Positions 1 to 6,079 of a stretch of DNA of 7,849 nucleotides are shown piece by piece. Numbering within the stretch: position 1 is the stretch's first letter; every line of letters starts with the position of its first letter. The notes beneath the pieces were generated by a model. That model was not told the origin of the DNA, searched no databases, and saw only the letters and a list, made by a program, of their open reading frames with translations. The stretch spans positions 1-7,849 of the forward strand of contig CAMESA010000038.1 in NCBI GenBank assembly GCA_945935945.1. Reading direction: 5' to 3'. The DNA comes from an uncultured Mollicutes bacterium (GTDB taxonomy: Bacteria; Bacillota_I; Bacilli_A; RFN20; CAG-826). Made by a program: the position numbers and the translations under genes.

Positions 1-740
1 TTAGATATGATTTAATCGACTGGTTAGTTGAAAGTGGTTACATACAACCTCTTTCGTTTGAACTTGCACCTGATTTTGTTTTACGTTTTCAAAACGTAGA
101 AGATTTTTTTATTGTTTTACAAAATTTAGGATTTGATCCTATTGTTCTTAAAGGTTCATGCGAAGGCGCAGTAAAGGCGATTATCGCAAGTGCTTTTGTT
201 TTTGTAGCTTCAATCGTTTCTGAAGTTTTATCCTTTTTATTATATTGGGTTCTTTTAAGATGGATAATGCCTAAGAAAGCTCGTAGTGGATTCTTATCTA
301 AAATATTTGGCGCTGCTATTGGCGGTGCTTTTGCACTTGTCTCATGTATCATCGGATTAGGTCTTACTGGTTCGTTCATGGGCGCAATTTCAGAAAGTAT
401 CCTTCCTGCTGCTGCAGATAGTTCATCTTCCTTATTTAAACTTTTAGATAAATTAGTTTTCTCACAAGGTTTATTAACTCACGAACAATTTATTAAATAT
501 TTAAATTATGCTTGTGGAGCATGTGATCCACTTTTTTCAGCGTCTGTATTAGTTAGACCTATTTTTGAAACATTAGACCAAATGGGCTTCAGTCCATTAC
601 AAATTATTACAGTAACTAGCGTTAATGATGCCGGAGAAAATGTAAAAATTACCTTTAGGGATAATTTTTCTGCATTAATTCAAGACGTTGTTGATGTTGG
701 ATTACCAAAACTGGATTCCATTGTGGCTAATTTGACTTAA
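1..740 (+). CDS. Membrane protein with CvpA-like features, 5' end cut by window edge
   Basis: The frame is open from the first complete codon at base 3 to the TAA at 738-740, giving 245 residues without a start, so the true start lies outside the window. An internal ATG at 267 is not the likely start, because a clear membrane helix is encoded before it. By window numbering, residues 59-85 form one helix and 101-129 a second Gly/Ala-rich helix. A short basic loop (RWIMPKKARSG) joins them and is probably cytoplasmic, which places the roughly 115-residue C-terminal part outside. The arrangement of a helix, a basic loop and then a small-residue helix beginning KIFGAAIGGAFAL resembles the CvpA (colicin V production) family, whose role is poorly defined; this is a by-eye resemblance only. 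A CGAC pair (bases 513-524) lies in the outer part. It ends 18 bases before the next gene and is probably co-transcribed with it. Coding status is secure, family is tentative. Confidence 0.8.
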   Translation, partial: RYDLIDWLVESGYIQPLSFELAPDFVLRFQNVEDFFIVLQNLGFDPIVLKGSCEGAVKAIIASAFVFVASIVSEVLSFLLYWVLLRWIMPKKARSGFLSKIFGAAIGGAFALVSCIIGLGLTGSFMGAISESILPAAADSSSSLFKLLDKLVFSQGLLTHEQFIKYLNYACGACDPLFSASVLVRPIFETLDQMGFSPLQIITVTSVNDAGENVKITFRDNFSALIQDVVDVGLPKLDSIVANLT

Positions 741-747
741 ATGTGAC

Positions 748-755
748 GGGGGAGG
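748..755 (+). promoter_or_regulatory. Strong ribosome binding site that questions the start of the next gene
   Basis: A near-perfect Shine-Dalgarno run, GGGGGAGG, ends at base 755. The first in-frame ATG (759) is only 3 bases downstream, while the second (765) is 9 bases away, a more usual spacing. The protein would then begin MKKNRAL rather than MFMKKNRAL, losing two residues. The same MKK beginning in the paralog downstream also favours 765. Confidence 0.75.
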
Positions 756-758
756 TAT

Positions 759-2867
759 ATGTTTATGAAGAAAAACCGCGCTTTAAGAAACCGGATAATT
801 ACTGGAATTGTAAGTACAGTTGTTTCCGTCGTTTTGTTCGTCATGGGAACAGTCTTTGTAGCGTCTCTACAAATGACAAATATTCATCCATTTGTTGCTA
901 TCGCTAAAAATTGGGCAGACTATGGAGCTGTCTTCACAGTTTTAGTGAGCCAAGAACTATGGTTTTTTCAAGGCCATTATTTAGGTTTTGATATTGTTTT
1001 TGTCGTTATTTTAGGACTTACCATTGTTGGATCAATTATTACTGCTATTGCTCTTGCAAAAAAGAAATGCAAAAAATTAATTGGCGCATTAATTGCAGAA
1101 ATTATTTTTGGTCTAGTTTTAACATATGAATATTTAGTTTGCTGGTCATTTAAATTTGGGCCAACCATTGGTGGTGTTCCATATTTTTATGGTGAGCAAA
1201 TGGCATTAACACAAGGAACTATTGACTTATTTACTAAAGGGCAATGGTGGGAACCAATTTGGGTTATTGTTAACTTAATTGCTTGTACAATTTCACTTGT
1301 AACAATTATTGCTCTTCCAATCGTTACTATTTGCACAAGAAAAGTCTGCAAATGCTGCGAAGAAAGTAAAGAAATTGAACCAATTTCAGTTCAAGAGACT
1401 TCACCAGCTGTTGCTTCTAGCGAAGAAACTGTTGCTCCAAGAAAGAAAGCTGTCTTAATCGTTAAAAGATATGACAAACTTGGTGCTACTGGACCAATTG
1501 TTGAAAGACCTTGTGAAAATTATCCAAGAGAAACTATTGTTCAAAAGCCTTTAACTAAAGAAGAAATTAGAGCTTGCATTAGAGACGAGTTAGAAAGAAA
1601 TGAAACTAGAAGACTCGCAGAAGCTTACAGAAATGAAAAACAAGCTGAAGCAATTGCTCAAGCTGTAATTAAAGTTCAAGAAAAGAATAAAGGAACAGTC
1701 GAACCAAAAAAAGCTGACAACATCGTTAGTGAAAGCGTTGTCGAAACAAAAGAAGAGGAAAAAGTCTATCCTACTCCAATAATTTTCGCAATGCCTGCTC
1801 CAATTACTAGTGATGTTGCAAAAGAAGTTAAAAAAGAAGACATAAAACCTGCAGTTGAAACAAAAGAAACTGCAAAACCAGCTTCAAAAGGATTAACTGA
1901 AGACGAAGTTAAATCAATTATTGCTAGTGAAGTTAGAGAAGCTCTTAAGGATTTTGTTATTACACACGAAACAGTAGTTGAAAGACCTGTTGAAGTTAAA
2001 GTTGAAGCTGAACAACCAATTGAAAAAGAAGTTGTTGCTGAAACAAATACTGTTGAAAATGAAACAGCAGCATCTTCTAACGAAGAAGAAATCGTTATTA
2101 AAGTCGAAGAACCACAAGAAATAAATAACTCAAAAGTTGAAGAAGCAATCATCAATGAGACTGCTCCTGTTGAAGAAACAGCTGAAGAAAAAATTGCTGA
2201 ACCAGCAGTTGAAGAAACTAAAGAAGAAACTATTGCTGTTGAACCTGAAGAAGAAACTGTTGAAGTTGAAGGTCCTAAAGTTGAAGAAACTCCTGCTACA
2301 GAACCAGTAGTTGAAGAAAAACCTATTACTGAAAATGTAGTTGAAGAAGTTCCTACCGCTGTTTCTGAACCAGTCGTAAGTGAAGAAGCATCTTCTGAAG
2401 AAGATAAAAAACCTGAAAGAATTCCATTTTCAACAAGAGTATTAAATGCTGACGACGATATTAAAAATGCTTATAACGAATTAAAATCATTATTAAAGAG
2501 TTATGGGTTAAATAATAGAATCGCAAATGGCGGTGATACTTTCAGATTACATAGAGTTACATTCTGTAAAATTACTATTGCAGGAAAATCATTAAAAATT
2601 TATTTAGCTTTAAATCCTGAAGATTATAAAGATTCTACATATCCTATTAAAGATGCAGGAAGTAAAGCAACTTATAAAGATACTCCATTAGTCTTTAAAG
2701 TTAAGAGTAAACTATCTGTTAAGAGAGCTGAAGAATTAATTAGAGATTGTATGGATAAAAACGGACTTGAACAAATTTCACAAGTCGAAGTTAAAGATTG
2801 GGCAAGTGGTTTAGCTAATGTCAATATTGATGACGATAGCGACGAATTCTACCAATCAGAAGAATAA
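759..2867 (+). CDS. Membrane-anchored stalk protein with conserved C-terminal domain (paralog A)
   Basis: Function unknown. Four hydrophobic helices are visible at about residues 14-36, 77-100, 107-129 and 167-191. The basic N-terminus and the KKKCKK loop between helices 2 and 3 predict that both ends are cytoplasmic. A cysteine cluster (C192, C197, C199, C200) sits just after helix 4. Residues 200-553 are a low-complexity stalk rich in Glu, Lys, Val, Pro and Thr. It holds two short amphipathic helices of the form LTxE/DE (265-281 and 379-396) and a PTPIIFAMP motif (338-346). Residues 556-670 form a compact mixed-composition domain (motifs SYGLNNR, DTFRLHR, CKITIAGK, YLALNPEDY, ELIRDCMDKNG). 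The next gene repeats this domain at about half identity. I recall similar domains in uncharacterised Firmicutes proteins. A short acidic tail follows. The start is annotated at 759, though 765 fits the ribosome binding site better. Anchoring or scaffolding at the inner face of the membrane is an inference from architecture. Confidence 0.85.
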   Translation: MFMKKNRALRNRIITGIVSTVVSVVLFVMGTVFVASLQMTNIHPFVAIAKNWADYGAVFTVLVSQELWFFQGHYLGFDIVFVVILGLTIVGSIITAIALAKKKCKKLIGALIAEIIFGLVLTYEYLVCWSFKFGPTIGGVPYFYGEQMALTQGTIDLFTKGQWWEPIWVIVNLIACTISLVTIIALPIVTICTRKVCKCCEESKEIEPISVQETSPAVASSEETVAPRKKAVLIVKRYDKLGATGPIVERPCENYPRETIVQKPLTKEEIRACIRDELERNETRRLAEAYRNEKQAEAIAQAVIKVQEKNKGTVEPKKADNIVSESVVETKEEEKVYPTPIIFAMPAPITSDVAKEVKKEDIKPAVETKETAKPASKGLTEDEVKSIIASEVREALKDFVITHETVVERPVEVKVEAEQPIEKEVVAETNTVENETAASSNEEEIVIKVEEPQEINNSKVEEAIINETAPVEETAEEKIAEPAVEETKEETIAVEPEEETVEVEGPKVEETPATEPVVEEKPITENVVEEVPTAVSEPVVSEEASSEEDKKPERIPFSTRVLNADDDIKNAYNELKSLLKSYGLNNRIANGGDTFRLHRVTFCKITIAGKSLKIYLALNPEDYKDSTYPIKDAGSKATYKDTPLVFKVKSKLSVKRAEELIRDCMDKNGLEQISQVEVKDWASGLANVNIDDDSDEFYQSEE
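2136..2348 (+). repeat. Six in-frame GTTGAAGAA repeats in the acidic stalk
   Basis: The nonamer GTTGAAGAA (Val-Glu-Glu) begins at 2136, 2169, 2208, 2280, 2310 and 2340, always in the reading frame, with many single-base variants in between. The segment encodes degenerate units such as PVEETAEE, AVEETKEE, KVEETPATE and VVEEKPITE. It is an imperfect, coding repeat that makes an extended, strongly acidic part of the stalk. Expansion and contraction by slippage or recombination would keep the frame, because unit lengths are multiples of three. Confidence 0.8.
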
Positions 2868-2885
2868 TCGGAAGGAAAATGAATT

Positions 2886-5378
2886 ATGAAAAAATCAAAA
2901 ATTTCAAAATCATTTGTTTGGGTTATTATCTTTACATTAGCTGTCTACCTTTTAGCTGGTGTAGCAACTGGTGTTTATGCTAATAAGTTAAATCCATCAT
3001 TTGCTGGATTTGGTCCTTATTATAACCATGCAATCCTTGATTCACTTATCTATCCATTGAGAGTTGTTAAAGCATTAATTGTTGGTATTTTCACTCCAGC
3101 AGTTTATTCATCAATTCTTAACGGATACTCAAGCAACCCAACTGTTGCATTTTATAACTCATTCACATTTATTATTTTTGGAATTGTAGCATTAGTTTAC
3201 GCTATTACTGCAATTGTCATTATTGTTAAAACATTTACACATAGAAAACCATCATATCTATGGAATTTAATTTTTGGTGCTATTGCTTGTGCATTTATTT
3301 CTTATGGCCTTGCTGTAGTTCACACATTACTTTATGGAACAGCATCAGCTGATTTAACTGCATTAGATATTAATAATGGTGCACTTCATAGTTATTGGGT
3401 TAATAAATCAAACATTTTAAGTCACTCACGGAAGGCTGCAGAAGGACAATCTGCACTTCAACCAATCTTAAGTGGTCTTAAAAAATGGACAATGGTAATT
3501 TGTTTAATTCTTGCTATCGTTGCATTTGTTGGTTTATTAATTTCTGCTTTAGTTTATTTAGTTCGTACAAATATTTATATTGCTGAACATAAATATGATT
3601 ATCTCGTTAAGAGAGAAAATAAAGCAAAAGCTAAATATTATAAAGAACATGGATTCAAAAATGGTATTGAACAACAAGGTCAACCACAAAAGTCCAAAAA
3701 ACAACTTAAAGAAGAAGCAAAAGCTCAAAGAGCAAATACTAATAATATTTACGCAAATCAACCAATCCCAACAGTTAATCAACCAGTTCAACCTATGATG
3801 GGTCAAGGTGCTTATGGACCTTATGCATATCCTTATCCAGCAATTATGCCAATCCAACAAGCTCCTCAACAACCTCAAGTTATTGTTCCTCCAGCAGGTG
3901 GAAATAATGTATCAACAGGAAACAATGCTCCATTAATCGTTCAATATATTACAAATGGAGAAAAGAACTCACCTGTTTCACCAGTTCAAGATCCAAATCA
4001 AGCTGGTATTTATGGACAAAGAGTTCAAGAATCATCATTAACAAAAGATGATTTAAAGAGTGCTGTCTTAGAAGTATTAAAAGAAAATAATCTCTTAGAC
4101 CGCCCTCAACCTATCCAAGCACAACAAGTCGCTAGTGCCGTTCAACCAGTAGTTCAACCTGTTGTAGCTCCAGTTATCACTCCTGCAGTTGCTCCTAAAC
4201 AAGAAGAAACAACAATTGTTCTTGATAATAATGGAAGACACGAAGAGTTTGATGTATTAACAGTTGACGACTTAGTAGATTTAATTAAAACTGTAACTGG
4301 TGATAAAGCTCCAGTTGAAGAAACAAAAAAAGAAGTTGAAACATCAAAAAATGATGATGTTGAAGTCGTTACTTTAGATGATATTCAAAAAATCATTAGC
4401 GAAACAATTGAAACAAAATTCATTGAAAAAGAATCTCAAGAAGCTAAAGAAAAAGAAATCGCTAAAGCTGCTGAAGAAGCTTGCAGAGTAAATGCTTGCG
4501 AAGAATCATGCGAATGTGAAGAAGAAATTCCAGCTCCTGTAACAGTCGATAAAACTCAATCTGAAGAAAGAGTTTTACCTCCAATCGTTGTTGCTATTCC
4601 AAGCAAAATCGAAGAAGAAGCAGAAGAAAAAGTCGAAGCTAGCGATGAAATCGAGATTACACCTGTTGAAAACGAAGAAGTTGAAGACGATAGAATTAGT
4701 GAAGAAGATTTAAGAAATCTTATCCGCAACGAACTTAAAGAAGCACTTGCAGATATTAAAGTTGAAACAAAAGAAACTATTAAAGAAGTTCCTGTTTATG
4801 TCAAACCTCAAGAACCTGTAATCAAAGAAGTTATCAAAGAAGTTCCAGTTGTAAAAGAAGTCATTAAAGAAGTACCAGCTGCAACAAAAGTTGAAGAACC
4901 AGTTGTTGCTCCTACTCCAAGACCTCAAGTCTATCGTGGAAAAGAAAATTCTGTCGAAAAAGGCGAAGTTAAAAATCTTTCATTCCAAGAAAAAGTTTTA
5001 AGTAGCGACGCTGAAATTCTCATAGCTTATAATTCACTTAAAAATTTATTAATGAGTTATGGGTTAAAGAATAGAGTTTCAACATCTTGCGATACTTTCA
5101 GATTAAAGAGAAAGACTTATTGTAAGATTGCAATGGGTGGACAACATATTAAAGTTTACCTTGCACTTGATCCAAATGAATATAAGAATCTTCCAGTTGG
5201 AAATGCAGGCTTCAACGATAAATTTGCTGAAATCCCATTAGTTTTTAGAGTTAGATCAGATGCTTCTTTAGCAAAAGCTAGAGAATTAATTAAAGATTGT
5301 ATGGCAAAAGATAATGTCGCTCCAGTTTCTGAAGAAGGCAAGATCGATTACGTCAGCGAACTCAAAAACAGCAAATAA
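2886..5378 (+). CDS. Membrane-anchored stalk protein with conserved C-terminal domain (paralog B)
   Basis: Function unknown; paralog of the gene just upstream, 18 bases away. An AAGGA site ends at 2876, 9 bases before this ATG. Four membrane helices lie near residues 10-31, 93-115, 124-146 and 202-226. A basic loop (KTFTHRK) between helices 2 and 3 predicts that both ends are cytoplasmic. A Lys-rich segment (233-286) is followed by a Gln/Pro/Tyr-rich linker (291-339) and a long acidic stalk. The stalk carries four amphipathic helix motifs (385-400, 458-470, 497-510, 604-621), a cysteine cluster (C533, C538, C542, C544), a PPIVVAIP motif (565-572) and KEVIKEVP repeats. Residues 699-811 repeat the C-terminal domain of paralog A, with matching motifs SYGLKNR, DTFRLKR, YCKIAMGG, YLALDPNEY and ELIKDCMAKD. 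The membrane part is much less alike than the C-terminal domain. The gene is last in its cluster; a terminator follows. A structural or scaffold role is inference only. Confidence 0.86.
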   Translation: MKKSKISKSFVWVIIFTLAVYLLAGVATGVYANKLNPSFAGFGPYYNHAILDSLIYPLRVVKALIVGIFTPAVYSSILNGYSSNPTVAFYNSFTFIIFGIVALVYAITAIVIIVKTFTHRKPSYLWNLIFGAIACAFISYGLAVVHTLLYGTASADLTALDINNGALHSYWVNKSNILSHSRKAAEGQSALQPILSGLKKWTMVICLILAIVAFVGLLISALVYLVRTNIYIAEHKYDYLVKRENKAKAKYYKEHGFKNGIEQQGQPQKSKKQLKEEAKAQRANTNNIYANQPIPTVNQPVQPMMGQGAYGPYAYPYPAIMPIQQAPQQPQVIVPPAGGNNVSTGNNAPLIVQYITNGEKNSPVSPVQDPNQAGIYGQRVQESSLTKDDLKSAVLEVLKENNLLDRPQPIQAQQVASAVQPVVQPVVAPVITPAVAPKQEETTIVLDNNGRHEEFDVLTVDDLVDLIKTVTGDKAPVEETKKEVETSKNDDVEVVTLDDIQKIISETIETKFIEKESQEAKEKEIAKAAEEACRVNACEESCECEEEIPAPVTVDKTQSEERVLPPIVVAIPSKIEEEAEEKVEASDEIEITPVENEEVEDDRISEEDLRNLIRNELKEALADIKVETKETIKEVPVYVKPQEPVIKEVIKEVPVVKEVIKEVPAATKVEEPVVAPTPRPQVYRGKENSVEKGEVKNLSFQEKVLSSDAEILIAYNSLKNLLMSYGLKNRVSTSCDTFRLKRKTYCKIAMGGQHIKVYLALDPNEYKNLPVGNAGFNDKFAEIPLVFRVRSDASLAKARELIKDCMAKDNVAPVSEEGKIDYVSELKNSK
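4779..4880 (+). repeat. Tandem IKEVP repeats in the stalk of paralog B
   Basis: Four units of the pattern (V)IKEV, three of them followed directly by Pro, occur within about 100 bases: TIKEVP, VIKEV, IKEVP and, after VVKEV, IKEVP again. The underlying DNA repeats the hexamer AAAGAA followed by GTT, GTC or GTA. Alternating Val, Lys, Glu and Pro of this kind is expected to give an extended, rod-like spacer rather than a globular fold. It lies just before the C-terminal domain, so it may set the distance of that domain from the rest of the stalk. Confidence 0.75.
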
Positions 5379-5382
5379 TATT

Positions 5383-5400
5383 TAAAAATTAAAATTTTTA
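5383..5400 (+). other. AT-only inverted repeat before the terminator
   Basis: TAAAAATT (5383-5390) and AATTTTTA (5393-5400) are perfect reverse complements separated by two bases. It lies between the stop codon of paralog B and the terminator stem. With only A-U pairs it would be a weak RNA hairpin, and it may simply reflect base composition. It could help protect the mRNA 3' end. Confidence 0.35.
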
Positions 5401-5401
5401 G

Positions 5402-5429
5402 AGTTTCCTTTAAAAAGGAAACTTTTTTT
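5402..5429 (+). terminator. Rho-independent terminator of the stalk-protein cluster
   Basis: AGTTTCCTTT (5402-5411) pairs perfectly with AAAGGAAACT (5414-5423). In practice this is a 9-pair stem with a 4-base loop. It is followed by a run of seven T (5423-5429). It starts 23 bases after the stop codon of paralog B and ends 30 bases before the thymidine kinase ATG, so it separates the two transcription units. Confidence 0.9.
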
Positions 5430-5459
5430 AGTAGAATTATATCCTAGTGAGGGTTACCT

Positions 5460-6038
5460 ATGGGACATGATGATTTAACAATTGGTTGTATTGAAATGAT
5501 TACCGGACCTATGTTTGCTGGAAAAAGTGAAGAACTTTTAAGACGAATTAATCGTTTAAGATATGCAAAAAAATCATTTTTAGTTTTTAAACCATCGATT
5601 GACAATAGATATAGTGAATCAGAAGTCGTTTCTCACTCAAAAAGAGCTTATAAATGTATTTCTATCTCTAAAGGTAGTGATATTTTGAAATATTATCAAA
5701 AAGGAATCCAAGCTATTTGTATAGATGAGGTTCAATTTTTTGATGATTCTATTATTGAAGTTATAGATTTTTTAGCTCAAGATGGTGTTCGAGTAATTTG
5801 TGCTGGTCTTGATTGTGATTTTAAAGGGGATCCATTTAAGATTTCTGCAACAATTTTAGCAAAAGCAGAATATGTTACAAAATTAACTGCAATATGTTGT
5901 GTTTGTGGAAGAGAAGCAAATATGACACAAAGATTAATTAATGGAGAACCAGCATCAATTAATGATCCTGTTGTTCTTGTTGGAGCAAGCGAAGCATATG
6001 AAGCACGCTGCAGACATTGTCACATTGTTAAAGAATAA
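5460..6038 (+). CDS. tdk: Thymidine kinase (type II, TK1-like)
   Basis: Cytoplasmic salvage enzyme that phosphorylates thymidine to dTMP using ATP. At 192 residues it has the usual length of bacterial TK1-type enzymes. The P-loop is GPMFAGKS (residues 16-23). The CIDEVQFF segment (87-94) carries the expected catalytic base E90. GLDCDFKGDPF (116-126) is the conserved segment after the next strand. The structural zinc is expected to be held by C146/C149 and C184/C187. The VGASEAYEARCR segment (174-185) is the part of the family that closes over the nucleoside. All key residues are present, so the enzyme should be active. GTGAGGG at 5447-5453 lies 6 bases before the ATG. The gene follows directly after a terminator and so needs its own promoter or readthrough; no convincing promoter is visible in the 30-base gap. 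There is no terminator between it and the next gene. Confidence 0.97.
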   Translation: MGHDDLTIGCIEMITGPMFAGKSEELLRRINRLRYAKKSFLVFKPSIDNRYSESEVVSHSKRAYKCISISKGSDILKYYQKGIQAICIDEVQFFDDSIIEVIDFLAQDGVRVICAGLDCDFKGDPFKISATILAKAEYVTKLTAICCVCGREANMTQRLINGEPASINDPVVLVGASEAYEARCRHCHIVKE

Positions 6039-6040
6039 CA

Positions 6041-6069
6041 TTGTGAATTATATTAACTTTTGATATTAT
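6041..6069 (+). promoter_or_regulatory. Candidate sigma-A promoter giving a nearly leaderless CNNM transcript
   Basis: TTGTGA (6041-6046, 4 of 6 matches to TTGACA) is followed after 17 bases by TATTAT (6064-6069, 5 of 6 matches to TATAAT). A TG at 6061-6062 forms an extended -10 element. Transcription would start near 6075-6077, only a few bases before the ATG at 6080. AT-rich DNA gives many chance -10 boxes, so this rests on the combined spacing, TG element and position. Confidence 0.45.
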
Positions 6070-6079
6070 TGATAATCAT

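Noticed and set aside
267..740. ATG at 267 as the start of the first gene
   Set aside because: The frame is open back to the window edge, and a clear membrane helix plus a plausible preceding domain are encoded upstream. No Shine-Dalgarno site precedes 267.
741..746. ATG-TGA start-stop element between the first gene and stalk protein A
   Set aside because: It has no ribosome binding site of its own and directly follows a stop codon; in this composition it is most likely chance.
1766..2155. Open antisense frame opposite the acidic stalk of protein A
   Set aside because: The biased GAA/GTT/ACA codons of the + strand produce Ser/Thr/Phe-rich stop-free antisense frames. No ribosome site or recognisable protein features support it.
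2879..2881. ATG at 2879 as an alternative start after the AAGGA site
   Set aside because: It is out of frame with the long coding region and only 2 bases from the ribosome binding site; ATG 2886 has proper spacing.
3756..3902. Q/P/Y-rich segment of stalk protein B as a secreted or surface-exposed repeat
   Set aside because: The segment follows the fourth membrane helix on the predicted cytoplasmic side, and no sorting signal is seen; a flexible linker is simpler.
5432..5437. TAGAAT as the -10 box of a tdk promoter
   Set aside because: It matches 5 of 6 bases but has no -35 partner at suitable spacing, where the sequence is the terminator stem. It remains possible but unsupported.
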